DNA of 64,000 nt from Agrypnia vestita (lineage: Eukaryota > Arthropoda > Insecta > Trichoptera > Phryganeidae), in NCBI GenBank assembly GCA_016648135.1, contig JADDOH010005149.1, forward strand, positions 1 through 64,000. Reading direction: 5' to 3'. A program made the translations under genes and the position numbers. This document shows positions 47,545-58,165 of this stretch, one piece after another. Every line of letters starts with the position of its first letter. The stretch's first letter is position 1. Under the pieces are notes generated by a model. The model saw only the letters and a list, made by a program, of their open reading frames with translations, ran no database searches and had not been told where the DNA came from.

Positions 47545-47800
47545 ACAGGGTGTCTCGTAGCCAGTAGCAAAAATATAGGGGCAGTCTTCCTTATTCAATT
47601 TTGAAAGGAAAACCTTGTTTCACTTTGGGTGAAATGTCAACAGTTAAGAAGGTAAGCGACCTCGGAGTGCCAGGAAAGTCATTTATATGTAATATTAAAA
47701 ATTCTTTGGCTTTGATACAAGTCAAATAAAATTATTAAAACCGTGCAGAAATTTGAACCGATTTTTTTGCAGGAACGAGGAAGGTACCTTATATAAATAA
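47545..47800. repeat. ACAGGGTGTCTCGTAG-family fragment
   Basis: ACAGGGTGTCTCGTAGCCAG at about 47546 with CTTTGGGTGAAATGTCAACA and CAAGTCAAATAAAATTATTA matches the MITE family at 26345 and 37740. It lies in the gene 2 intron. Confidence 0.6.
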
Positions 47801-47897
47801 GACCAAATAAAACGATTTTGAAAATTTTGATTCCCGTAGCTTTTTCGGTAAATTTATCAGAGCAATTCCTATTCCTCGGAGTCCACGTGCTTTAAAG

Positions 47898-48014
47898 TAC
47901 GCTGCGTATCCTTGTCGCTCGCGCACAATTATCTCGCTGTCACGCTCGCACAGGCACAGCGAGCGAGCGTGACAGCAACATGATTGTACGCGAGCGACAA
48001 GGATACGCAGCGTA
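47898..48014. repeat. GC-rich hairpin in the gene 2 intron
   Basis: Arms of about 52 bp, with roughly five mismatches, around a seven-base turn. They contain TACGCTGCGTATCCTTGTCG and its inverted copy. It lies about 125 bp upstream of exon 2 and would fold strongly in the pre-mRNA. Confidence 0.75.
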
Positions 48015-48139
48015 GGGTCAATGTACGAAATTCTCCCTGCTCGGCGACCGGACTTTAGGATACGCTTCCCGTAGCTACTTCAGTGGCCAATCCCGCAGCA
48101 GCCACACCTCACTCTTTAAACTGAACCTTCTAATTACAG

Positions 48140-48303
48140 GGATCTATTATTATCCGGCAAGATACAATACCATGAGTCACTCGACGAGCTACTACAGCAG
48201 CTACCAATGCGTGAATGAAAACTGCATCAAGGAGTCGTGCATCAATGGCAACTGTACTAGGGAGCGATGTAATTCTAACCTATCGAACTGTGTTCCTATA
48301 TAG
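48140..48303 (+). CDS. peptide gene 2, exon 2 with six-Cys module
   Basis: The acceptor CTTCTAATTACAG opens a phase-1 exon ending in TAG at 48301-48303. With exon 1 it gives 237 bases, a 78-residue precursor. After the signal come a Tyr/Ser-rich spacer (IYYYPARYNTM, SYYSSY) and one module with spacing C-x4-C-x4-C-x4-C-x4-C-x6-C, including INGNC and ending NCVPI. This is the same spacing and the same NCVP ending as the last module of gene 1. By prediction it is secreted and disulfide-bonded. Function unknown. Confidence 0.85.
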
Positions 48304-48341
48304 AAAAAACTAATCCATAAAACCAAGTTTTTATTATATTC

Positions 48342-48760
48342 CCTTTCTCATTTGTATTGTTTCCAATTTGATATTCCATCAACATATTCATCTTGCTTTA
48401 AGTTCATTTGAAAAATCTATTCCATGTATACTATTATCCTTAAAGTTAATAGAATATTGAAAACGAAACCGTCTGATCGGACCCACGGCTCGAGTCAGAC
48501 CAGTCGAAACAGGTTTCGCGCCTTCTCCACGCGTCGGGCTCCTTTCTCATTTGGTATGGTTTGCAATTTGAAAAAACAGTTAAAATTTCGAAAAATCCAA
48601 AATTATACAATAATTAATTTTTTTTAAATATCATTTTATCGTCGCCACGAGTCTGCCTGCAAAGTTTCAGCTCGATTGGATAACTGGAAAAGGGTTAAAA
48701 ATCGATCAAAAGTTTTTTCGGCAGACAAGCAGACGCTACAGTTAAAAGAAAGGGAGTAAA
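48342..48760. repeat. ACTCCCTTTC-family copy downstream of gene 2
   Basis: It starts at TATATTCCCTTTCTC, about 40 bp after the gene 2 stop, and ends with AAAAGAAAGGGAGTA. It carries the phrase AAAGTTTCAGCTCGATTGGA. It may supply part of the 3' UTR of gene 2, for which no host AATAAA was found. Confidence 0.65.
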
Positions 48761-49309
48761 AACGATCAAATTCCGGCCTAGCAATTAAAATTCGATGTAA
48801 ACAAACGAATATCACAAATTTTCTTTTTTTTTTTATACAAGCGTTAGTTAGTGATGAGCTAAACTGCTATCGTGAGTGTGAATTTTGTGACAGGTATCGA
48901 TCCTAGGTAATGGCTGGAGGTACACAGAGGATATTTTTCAGAGTTTCCGACTCGATACCTACGCGAGATACATTGAAGAAAATTATCGGCTTTCAGTCTC
49001 AGTGTACGAATCACTTCTTAGAGATCGTTTCTTTGTACCAATTTGTAACAATTGTACCGAAATTCATCTCAACTCAGTCTCTGAAATTATCTCATCGTGT
49101 CTCCACCCATGAGCATGAGACATAAAATGAATAATATCTGAGACAACTATCTCTTTTTAATTGATTATCATTTTTATTCCATTTTAAAATGAATCGCGGT
49201 AGAAGTTAAAATGTTTTTTCGTTAATTTGATTTTTATGCGTTTTTACTAATTGATTAATAAAAAAGTAACCCATAAAAACCAAGTTTTTACTACACTCCC
49301 TTTCTTTGT

Positions 49310-49933
49310 AAAATATATCAATAATTAAATACGAATTAAAACATACAACATAACACTAAACTTACAGAAATTTAATATATTTCTAAAATGTCAGACGTTT
49401 TGAGATGTCAAGATTTTGATAGATTCAATTATCATCAATATCGTACCTTATGAATTTCCAGCGACAAATGATTTAGTCAGAATCAGATTTGAGTAATGTA
49501 GAATTCTTCAAAACTAAGCAGAAATCTAAAAGTAATAACTTATTATTTGATTTTTTCCCAAAAAACCCAATTTTTCTGTCATCTGTGAACCAATTGTTTT
49601 GTAAATTTTCGAAATTTGAAGTGATGTACCTATTATACCGACGGAGTAATTCAAATTTAGAAAATATTCCGCGACGTTCTCGGGCCGCTATGCTAGTAAT
49701 CAAACTTTTCTAATAATTCCAATTTGAAAAAACCAATAAAATTTCTAAAAATCCTAAATTATACTATAATTATTAAATTTTTTTAACGAAAATTTGACAG
49801 ATCTTCTAGATCGTCGCCACGAGTTTGCTTGCCAAGTTTCAGCTCGATTGGATCACGGGAAAAGGGTCAAAACTCGATCCAAAGTTTTTGTTGACGGCAA
49901 GCAAGCAGACGCCACGAGTTAGTATAAAGGGAG
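49310..49933. repeat. ACTCCCTTTC-family copy, inverted relative to copy 1
   Basis: CACTCCCTTTCTTTGTAAA at the left and ATAAAGGGAGTA at the right. The interior shows inverted similarity to 5183-5750 over its length (for example TACGAATTAAAACATACAAC against the complementary word in that copy). Confidence 0.65.
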
Positions 49934-50040
49934 TAAACATTTGTTTAATAATAATAATTTGACCGCCTCGTGAAGATGGCCAGATTGTACTGCAGCAATT
50001 GAAAACAAGAAAAAGAGAAATGAGATCATTTTTTCTAAAC

Positions 50041-50339
50041 CAGTGTTTCCCAAACTATGGGTCGCGGTCGCAACACGTTTCGTCCGGGTCGCGTCGTGTC
50101 TATTATAGAAAACGAAGCGCAACTCAATCAATGTAGTATCCGCAATTTTCACAGAGTTGAAAAGTAACTTTGACGCCTACTTCGAAGAAGAAATGAAAAA
50201 GTTCGACAGGATGAACTGGATTTGTGATCCATTTCAAGACAACATACAAACTGAAATGTCAACAAAAGCAAGTGAAGAGATTATTGATTTATCAGAAGAT
50301 GCGTCGCATGATCGGTCATGTTCGCTTGAATATTTTTGA
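50041..50339 (+). mobile_element. hAT (ZBED-like) transposase fragment
   Basis: CAGTGTTTCCCAAACTATGG followed by GTCGCGG is the terminal sequence common in Ac-type hAT elements. A 60-codon frame from 50157 reads NFDAYFEEEMKKF, WICDPFQDNI and ASEEIIDLSED, which matches a conserved stretch of ZBED5/SCAND3-like hAT transposases. Only this segment remains. Confidence 0.65.
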
Positions 50340-50371
50340 CTCATTATCAAGGCAGAAATAACAAAATAAAC

Positions 50372-50512
50372 AATGCACTAGAAAGCACATTTTTGTCACC
50401 CACTCCCACTCACGCACAGCCACCCCCACCAAACTCGCATATTTTCGATGCGACACCAAGGGCTATCCACCACCATAACCACCGGTGGGTTGTTGTAGCT
50501 GGTTGTGGAGAA
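50372..50512 (+). repeat. duplicated C-rich block, copy 1
   Basis: A stretch with CACGCACAGCCACCCCCACC and CGCATATTTTCGATG, then CCAAGGGCTATCCACCACCA, recurs with few changes at 53390-53505. The class is unknown; both copies are near hAT remains. Confidence 0.7.
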
Positions 50513-50539
50513 AACTTAGGGGGTAGGGAAATACGGGTT

Positions 50540-50640
50540 TATTTATATTATATACTATTATATATTTATATATATACATATATATACTATTATATATAGA
50601 TATTCTACTATATAGTCTCTAATATATATATATATTTACC
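50540..50640. repeat. (TA)n microsatellite
   Basis: Long runs of TATATA with a few interruptions; a second run is at about 50925-50990. Confidence 0.8.
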
Positions 50641-50735
50641 CAGTCGTTACTTCCCTCACAACAAATGTAATAATATCTAAGTGAATTACTTCAAAGAGAC
50701 ACATATAACTATCAATATTGACGACTTGTTAAGTC

Positions 50736-50807
50736 GCTGGGATAGTGAAATTGGTACACGCTGTTCGCGAAACACAGAGGTCCGTGGTTCGAATCCAGGT
50801 TCCAGCA
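50736..50807 (+). tRNA. tRNA-like sequence, probably a pseudogene or SINE head
   Basis: 72 bases fold as a cloverleaf. The acceptor stem GCTGGGA pairs with TTCCAGC. There is a D-arm GTG/CAC, an anticodon arm CTGTT/CACAG with one mismatch, and a T-arm with the loop TTCGAAT and one mismatch. Box A (TAGTGAAATTGG) and box B (GGTTCGAATCC) are good. However, the anticodon loop CGCGAAA has G instead of U at position 33 and the arms are imperfect, so a working tRNA is unlikely. Confidence 0.4.
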
Positions 50808-51096
50808 TTTAATTTTTCAGTTTTATATTGAATTTTGTGGTTTCCTTTCATTTCATTTATTTAGTTTCGTATTAAATATTACGGGACTCGTTCCTTAAAT
50901 AAATGAAAAAATTTAATGTTATAATATATAGATATATATATATATATATAGATAATATATATTATATATATTCATATATATATTTTTTTTTTTTAAATAG
51001 AGATGCGAACACGGAATACGTGTCATATCAATATTCTTACTATTTTCAAACTAAGCTAAACGCTTGTGCTATGAAAATAGGACTACCTTGCTAGCC

Positions 51097-51170
51097 TGGA
51101 GTGAGGTTCGAACCAGCGACCTTTGGACCACGAGGCGAGTGTCCTAACCACAAGACCAACAAGCTACTCT
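51097..51170 (-). repeat. tRNA-like, SINE-type sequence
   Basis: The minus strand reads TAGCTTG...CAGGCTA as a pairing acceptor stem, GGTCTTGTGGTTAGGAC as a D-arm region, and GGTTCGAACC as box B. The anticodon arm is degenerate. It fits a tRNA-derived SINE or pseudogene. Confidence 0.4.
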
Positions 51171-51599
51171 TATAAAATAAATAAATAAATTATAAAAGGG
51201 TCGTTCAGATGGTCGTGTTGGGCGAATGAATGTTAAGAAATATATATGACGCAAGTGTTGACGGTGCCTGAAAGACAGGGCGACCGCGGAAGACGTGGCA
51301 CGATCAGAGCAACCAGACACTGGAAGATGGTCCTGTTAGGAGCTTCAACAATCGTCGAGCTTGAACGCGAATATGTATATATGGATGTGGATGAGGTGAG
51401 TATTATAGCAGAATAGTGTGGCGCTGTATCCTCTCTACCTACCCCCGCGGGGGAAACGGCGTGGTGATAGGTGATTAGCAAAATAACTACAAACATTAAA
51501 TAAGTAAGTAGAAATAAGTTTAAACTATATTTTCATATGAAAGTATGTATGTTATAAGAACACAGTTACTGGATTCGGTGCCCAGAGGGATGATCAACC

Positions 51600-51740
51600 A
51601 ATTAAGCATAAATTATAGAAGTCTCACAGAGAGGAAGCTATTTATATAAGAGAAAAGTGGATGGAAGTCTCTCATACGACGGCTCAGGGCTTACAACCTG
51701 CATGGGGTGGCTTAAGTGATCACTCTATACAATGCATTTC
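51600..51740. repeat. half copy of the 13737-14150 foldback family
   Basis: GAAGTCTCACAGAGAGGAAG, then TATAAGAGAAAAGTGGATGG and GGCTTAAGTGATCACTC match one arm of the family. Confidence 0.6.
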
Positions 51741-52194
51741 GTGAATTGAATGTTGGGATAAAGATCCGACATCCAAAACACGCACGGTGTTCCGTGTACA
51801 AACGTGCGTGTAGTTGGTGTTTTGTACACGGCGCAACCGGCATGCGCATGCTAAAGTGTGGTGACACTTTCGCGTGTGGTAGGCCCGTTAAGAGACGTCA
51901 AAATATTACGACGTCTCGTAAAATGGTGACAAATTTAGTGGAATTTTGTTTGCGTTGTGTAAGAAACGTAATTAAAAATATTTATTTATGGGCTTTTACA
52001 AATATACAGAATAAAATTTTTAAAAAATAACATAAGACAGTTAAAATAATAATACAGTTAAAAGTTACAATAATAATAGTTAAAAGGAAATATTAATAAT
52101 AATAATAATACAGAAAAACATGAGACATAAAATAATAATACAGTTAAATGTACAAATAATAATACTGAAAGGTAAAATAATAATACAGAAAAAT

Positions 52195-52800
52195 TTATTG
52201 TCCATTTCCATTTCGTTGAGATGTAAACAATTGTATCAGCTTTGTCCTATACACAGTTATACTATCAGCAAAAATGTCAGCCGCCTCTGCATGTTCATTC
52301 CCTAATGAGTGTAATCTGGGAATTACAGAGTTTGCTAATGCATTAGTTCTGACATTTCCACTATAATAGAATAATGCACCATGTCTTGATGACCTCGATG
52401 GGGCATATAAGTTGATCAGACTAATAATCTGGGGGCAATCAATCAAACTATTTACGATCCTATAAAGAAATATTAGGTCTGTTACAGTACGTCTCACAGA
52501 CAAGTTTAAAAGTTGTAAATAACTAAGGAGATATTCATAATTGATATCTTCCAAGCGTATATTTAATTTGTAATTGATAAATCTTAAGAATTATTTTCGG
52601 ACTCGTGCAATTGCCGTTGGATGATTAACATAGTGAGGCGACAAAATGATCGAGTTATATTCAACCTGAGGTCTGACAAGAGAAGTGTAGTTCTTAAAAC
52701 AAATCCCAACATTTTGAGACCCTTATTAGTTATCAAGTCAATATTATAAAACATTTTCAATTTAGTGTTAAAGGAAACCTGTTATCAAAAGCGAACCAGC
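52195..52800 (-). mobile_element. LINE 3' fragment
   Basis: The minus-strand ORF 52195-52554 reads DLIFLYRIVNSLIDCPQII, then RVNALANS-type and ITVYRTKLIQLF, which is the closing region of jockey/R1-like LINE proteins. (AAT)-rich tails precede it at 52040-52190. Confidence 0.65.
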
Positions 52801-52839
52801 GGCGCACCGTGAAGTCCAGGTAGACAAACCAATGTCTTC

Positions 52840-53037
52840 TGCGTATTGTTTTCTGGGATATTCTGCCGTGTACATGTGACCTCTCTGGCCAACGTTTTAA
52901 TCCACATCAGCCCTGATGATGGGACCCTGCAATGGGATCCTAAACGTTGGCCAGAGAGGTCACATATACACGGCAGAATATCCCAGAAAACTATACACAG
53001 AAGATTCTGAACGGCCGTGAAAATCTAAGGACATTTT
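52840..53037. repeat. Penelope-like foldback
   Basis: GGGATATTCTGCCGTGTACA is mirrored by its complement at 52963-52982. The centre reads CATCAGCCCTGATGATGGG, then GGGATCC and AAACGTTGG. It is related to 17346-17512. Confidence 0.65.
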
Positions 53038-53389
53038 TAAACCAATGTCTGAAAGTCAAGACTGGAACTAGTAAATGAGGAAACTAGCTGTGCCCGCGCG
53101 GCTTCGCTCGCGTAGATTTTATGTACACTGTTTAGATCATCATAGAACTTTCGCTAACCTTCTAGAACATTCTCCTTTCAGAACTTTCAAGAAATTTATC
53201 GAATGTACAGACATATTCCACTTCTAGACATACCGACACATTCCGCCACTCAGTTTAGAACCTTATAGAACTTTCGGGAATTTTCTAGAACATTTTAGAG
53301 CAGGTTTTTCCGGAACCTTCTAGACTCACCGACACGGTCGGTGTGCCTATTTTGAAACAATCTGAATCATTTGCGGCCTTCCCATAACA

Positions 53390-53505
53390 AAACAATGTGC
53401 TAGAAATCACATTTTCGTCACCCACTCCCACCCACGCACAGCCACCCCCACCAAACTCGCATATTTTCGACGTGACACCAAGGGCTATCCACCACCATAA
53501 CCTAA
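53390..53505 (+). repeat. duplicated C-rich block, copy 2
   Basis: Near-identical to 50372-50512 over about 115 bases. Just upstream (53085-53115) is the GC-rich word GCTGTGCCCGCGCGGCTTCG, a type of sequence common in dispersed insect repeats. Confidence 0.7.
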
Positions 53506-53544
53506 TATGGAACGAACTCAATCAGCGAATTAGGTAGCTCATAC

Positions 53545-54201
53545 TAGTGATGTTATTTTAACAGTTACTCGTGGTACTGTTATTTGAAGATTGTATCTGA
53601 TTGCGTCTGTGGTTGGTAAATGAGATACAGCGGATTCATGATTCCCCGAGATGCGGATTATCCGGGACATTAAAAAATATTTAGCTAAACTAAAATGCTT
53701 CACATTACAGCCAAACATGTGTTTAGAGTCGGAAACATCGACTGTCCGTTGTTTGAAAAGTGATCTGTCGAAACATTTATTTTATTTTTATTCTTTGGTT
53801 TGTTTAAGTGTCTTATGTGAGGTTTGGTTGCGTCCAGATGTCATTTTCACTTTGCAAAATAGCGCGTAATTTATGACGGCGGCGCTACTTGGCCGCGGTT
53901 TTAATTTTATTTGCGAAGCCAAAGCTAAACACTTTTATGGCGAGTTTAAGTTGCGGGGTGATTTTAGCGCACCATACGGGTAACAGTGATAAACTAGCTG
54001 CAGGAGAATTCATTAAATTTCAAGCATTTGAATTAATCTTGAAATCGATTATCCGGGATGCTTTTCGCCATCCATCCCGGATAATCGGGAGTCTACTCTA
54101 TAACTGTTAGTACCGATAGTTGCCCATCGAATTGCGAAAAATCAATCGGATACAAATCTCAAATAACGGTTATTGTGTAACCGGTTGAAATACCATCACT
54201 A
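53545..54201. mobile_element. non-autonomous hAT element, TAGTGATG family, copy 1
   Basis: The ends TAGTGATGTTATTTTAAC and GGTTGAAATACCATCACTA are inverted. The octamer GCTCATAC is duplicated exactly at 53537-53544 and 54202-54209, a clear 8-bp hAT target duplication. A shorter relative is at 58685-58983. Confidence 0.9.
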
Positions 54202-55299
54202 GCTCATACGTGAACACGGTAACATAGTAAAAAATGCGGTAGAGTTAACAGTTTTCCTCATATCTATGTCCTTATGTACATGAGTAATAAACATTAAATG
54301 TATATTTTTAAATAAAAACATAAATAAGGATAAGTATTCCTAACAAGAATACGGATGTGGAAAATTTATGAATCGCAATGAAGTCAAGTAGCCATAATTC
54401 CTCAAGTTTCCAATGTGGAAATTGAAGAAAAAATGCAAACTTTTATTTGCACATCTCAATAACTATGGATATCATGTCATTACGACTTGAACATTTTCGA
54501 CTCATTATCAAGGCAGAAATCCATCTGTAAAGTTTTTGTTACTAGCCATGAGACCCCCTGAATATATTTTTGCACGATTCTGTTTTGGATCTTCGGATTC
54601 TTCCCAAGAGTGGGCCATGATTATTTTTTCCTCTCAAGTATTTTGTATCGGTTGCTTCTTTGGTTGTTTCCACATCGATGATTTTTGTTTTTACATCAGG
54701 TAGGTATTATTATTTTTATTTCAAATGTTCATAACTTTTTTTTATATTAAACAGGCTGTAACCTGTCAAAAATGATGGTACTTTTACATGTCGGTTCCTT
54801 AGGAATAAGTATCTATTTATTTATTTATATAAAAAAATACTATAAAGAAAAAAAAAATTACGTAAATTTTTTTTTACAAAAAGTTACGTTTTTTTTTTTA
54901 CTATGAGGTGTGATCAAAAAACGATCATCAAAACGGTGAATAATGCAATTGCAAACAATGAAATAAGTCTATGACAAATTTGACTTTATCTCCTTCAAGG
55001 TACTCTCCTTGGCTGGCGATGCGCTTATCCCAACGGCGGTTCCAGGATTGGAAGCATTTCTGGAAGGCTTCTTTCGGGAGGGCCTTCAGCCGCTCTGTCG
55101 CGGCCTTCTCAATGTCGGGAATGGTGTCGAAAAATTGTGCATTAATCACGGTTTTTATTTTTGGGAAGACCCAGAAGTCGCGCGGTGCTAAATCCGAGGA
55201 GTGAGGCGGATGTGGACATTCGGGATTTTTTTCCGGCCAATATCTCGCGGATCAGAAGCGAGATGTGGCTCGGCGCCGTGGTGCAGCACTCGCTCGTCT

Positions 55300-55980
55300 C
55301 ATTTGCAAGTTGTCAGTTAAAATTAGCGAAGGGAAAAACTACATTTCAAAATGAAGACTACAACACACACACGTTCACCAGTTTGAAGACTGCAAAGTGT
55401 ACAATACAATTGTAGTAAAATCTACTTTAAGTGAAGTAATGAAGTAATTGTAATATTAATGAAGTGAAGTAATGAAATGAAGTAATTGTACTACAAAATT
55501 GTAGTACTAGTGAAGTAAATATTTTTTTCCCAAATAAAAATTTGGCGAGCTAAAAAAAAAGGTCTAAGAAAAAAATATTTAAGATAAATGACGATATTTT
55601 CTCCGAAGTAACATTTGGCGACCTAAAAAAAAAAGTCGCCAGCCAGATTTCTTCATTCGATTCCAAAAAATTTTCAAACCGTGGGGGGGTGGTTGTTACA
55701 GTTTCCAGAAATTTCTTCATTTAGCTACATCAACTTCCCAAAAACTTCACGTAAAAAATGCACTATTTAAAGTATGTTTCTCAAACTTTCGATAACATTA
55801 AAATATATGTACTTTATAGTGTTCGCTTTGAAATGAAGTGTACTATTTGAATGAAGTTTATACTTTCAATAACTTTGGTATTTGTAGTTTGTAGTGTGCA
55901 CTACACTTCAAAACGTGCGAAGTGTGCACTTCAATGTAATGTAGTACTACATTGTAGTAGTGAGTACAGAGCGAACCCAT
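55300..55980. repeat. GAAGTAA-rich insertion within the mariner-like element
   Basis: Many short copies of TGAAGTAATGAAGTAA and TGTAGTAC words, with inverted TTGTAGTAGTGAG-type ends near 55950-55985. It is low-complexity and non-coding. Confidence 0.5.
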
Positions 55981-56349
55981 CACTAGTTAAAATGCTCTGC
56001 GCGGACCTGTACGAGATGTTCAGTTCTTCGGCAAGCTCTCGAATAGCAATCGCCCGTTTGAGCCTTCTTGCACGCTTGCCTCTGTTTCTGAGGTCGAAGG
56101 ACGTCTGACCTTTGCTCGTCTTGAACAGACTCATTTCCGCTTTTAAATCGCTCACACAACTTGTAAACAGTCTTCATAGTCATCACTCTTTCGCCATGCA
56201 CTGATTTTAACATTTTATGAGCTTCTTTGGTAGTCTTTTGCAACTTGAAATAAAACATGCGTTGTTGGAAATCCACGATGCGCGACAGACACGGTAAACG
56301 TGACCTTATTCGCCCTAAGCAAATATTAAACATTATAAAATCATTCACA

Positions 56350-57010
56350 TCAAAGGTGTAAGAGAATCCTGCTTCGGAATACCCTCTCAGAGACATGGAA
56401 CAGATCGATATGCAGAGTAATATTGTTCAACATAGCAGTAGCTCTTCCGACAGGCAAAACCATTGGCAGGTTGGTCCTGTATATTGGAATGTGAAACAAT
56501 CTATACTGACGCTGTCTAATTATCAGGAACATACAAACCAATGCTCCGCAGAATATCAGGATTATCGATCATACCGCGCAACAATCGATAAAAATGCGTA
56601 ATCAGATACACATTCCTTCTAGTCTCTAAACTGTTGTAGCCAAGCATACCCTGGAGGAACTCGGTTGGGTAAAGCCAAGGATAATGCCCGTACTCTCTCA
56701 TGTAGAAATATCTTAGAAACTTTTTTGTACTTTCTCTACCATAAGTGAGTACTTAAGCTCTTGTGGCAACCAAATCATCGAGCCAATCTCGAGTCTACTT
56801 CGCACCAAGAAGTTGTTCTCAGTACGCGGGTATTTTCGAAAACCCTGGCTGTACGAATAACAATTCCTAACATTTTCAATGCATTATCACTGACCGACCG
56901 CCTCTATGTGGTCGTGAAATGACAGGTTGCTCACAAATCTAATGCCGAGATCCTTAACATTCGACGTTCGTATCAAAGTTATCAAAGGAAACGGCTACCG
57001 GGTTCGATAC
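56350..57010 (-). mobile_element. jockey-like LINE 3' fragment, second copy
   Basis: The minus frames read MREYGHYPWLYPTEFLQGML, then RQYRLFHIPIYRTNL and FRSRILLHL. These are the same as the C-terminus of the LINE at 41205-42445, with a stop and frameshifts. It is inserted in the mariner-like element. Confidence 0.85.
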
Positions 57011-57142
57011 TTCACATCAATGTAGCGTCGGCAGTTGTTGCTATAAAAATTCATTCACCCTATTTTTTGATCACACCTCGTATTATTTTAAGGTATGCTG
57101 CTGGGCGTGCCCTGATACGATTCAGCTATCTCTCTGAACGGT

Positions 57143-57214
57143 GGTCACCCCGCACGCGACCGCGCACGAGCAGCAGTGGTATAAAAAGCGATTTGATAGC
57201 AAGCCGACATCAGT
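57143..57214 (+). promoter_or_regulatory. core promoter of peptide gene 3
   Basis: GGTCACC at 57143-57149, TATAAA at 57180-57185, and initiator TCAGT at 57210-57214. The initiator A is 32 bases from the first T of the TATA box. The leader of about 65 bases resembles that of gene 2 (GTCCAGC-CGGGCC, AGAAGAC-ACCC). Confidence 0.7.
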
Positions 57215-57276
57215 TGACACGGGGTTGGTCCAGCGCGGGCCTTTTCCTCGAGAAGACTACCCGCAGCACTGCAGTC

Positions 57277-57349
57277 ATGAAGTTCTTGCGCCTCGCGGTG
57301 TTCCTGGTGCTGCTGGTGACGGCCATCGTCGCCGTGCCCGCGCTGGAAG
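57277..57349 (+). CDS. peptide gene 3, exon 1 (signal peptide)
   Basis: ATG at 57277 opens 24 codons (MKFLRLAVFLVLLVTAIVAV, then PALE) and one base before the donor G|GTGAGA. Length and phase are identical to gene 2 exon 1. It is GC-rich with a strong hydrophobic core, and the product is secreted by prediction. Confidence 0.85.
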
Positions 57350-57527
57350 GTGAGATCCTCATTTGACTTTTAATTAAAAATTGTCCCCAAACTGTCACCG
57401 AAATTCCACACCGCGGAACGACTCAAAAACTGCACGCAGAACATTTTTTTATGGCACAATCCAAGATCATGGTCCCATTGTATACAAAATGAAAATGAGT
57501 ATTTCACTATATAATTGAATGTCCCGA

Positions 57528-58165
57528 TTACAAAACGAAAGATTCCTTCCTTCCTGGGTTTCGATCCGTGGGATCGGTTTGTAGCAAAGCACATCTCCTT
57601 CTCCATTCTGCTCGGTCTCCGGCGATCCTCTTCAGCTCTGTGTTCATATCTTGGCACACTTGCTCAAGATATTCATGGCGAGGGCGCCCTCTGGCAATCT
57701 TTCCCTCTACCAATCCCTCCAGTATAGTTTTGAACAGATTTTCATTTCGTAAGATATGCCCCATCCATTTTGCACGCCTTTTCGAGATGGTAATCTTAAT
57801 GTGCCTGGTTTCATCGACCCTGCTGAGAACCTCTTCATTCGTAATGTGGTCTCTCCAAGAAGTTCCCAGGGCACGTCTGTAGATCCACATCTCGAAGGCT
57901 TCTAATCGTTTTTTTTTCTCTGTCGCCAATGCACCACATCTCACATCCATACAGCAGAATACTCCACACATAAGTTTTTATTAATTGCTTGCGGAGCTTT
58001 AGGTTTATATTGTTGGATTCGAAAATCTTTGATTTTTTATTAAACGCAAGTTTTGCTTGGTGGATGCGACTGCCAACCTCTCTTTTTGTACGGCCATCCC
58101 TATGATTTTACTCCCAAGATAGACAAACACTTTTGCGTTCTTAATTGCAGCTCCTGACATTAGAC
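57528..58165 (-). mobile_element. RTE-type LINE, C-terminal fragment
   Basis: The minus-strand ORF 57528-57971 reads KRLEAFEMWIYRRALGTSW, then KRRAKWMGHILRNENLFKT and EGKIARGRPRHEYLEQVCQD. A further in-phase piece upstream reads KLAFNKKSKIFESNNINL. This is the well-known end of RTE-clade proteins. It is about 180 bp inside the gene 3 intron. Confidence 0.8.

Larger units (their letters stand above)
54904..57080 (-). mobile_element. mariner-like element broken by two insertions
   Basis: The ends TGAGGTGTGATCAAAAAA and TTTTTTGATCACACCTCG are inverted, with TA outside. On the minus strand, an N-terminal transposase piece (FKLQKTTKEAHKML, TVYKLCERFKSG) lies at 55983-56330. A C-terminal piece (SWNRRWDKRIASQGEYLEGD) lies at 54928-55150, so the central catalytic part is missing. 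It is interrupted by repeat-rich DNA at 55300-55980 and by a LINE at 56350-57050. Its right end is 62 bp from the GGTCACC motif of gene 3. Confidence 0.75.

Noticed and set aside
50736..50807. Functional tRNA
   Set aside because: The anticodon loop lacks U33 and two arms have mismatches, so it is listed only as tRNA-like.
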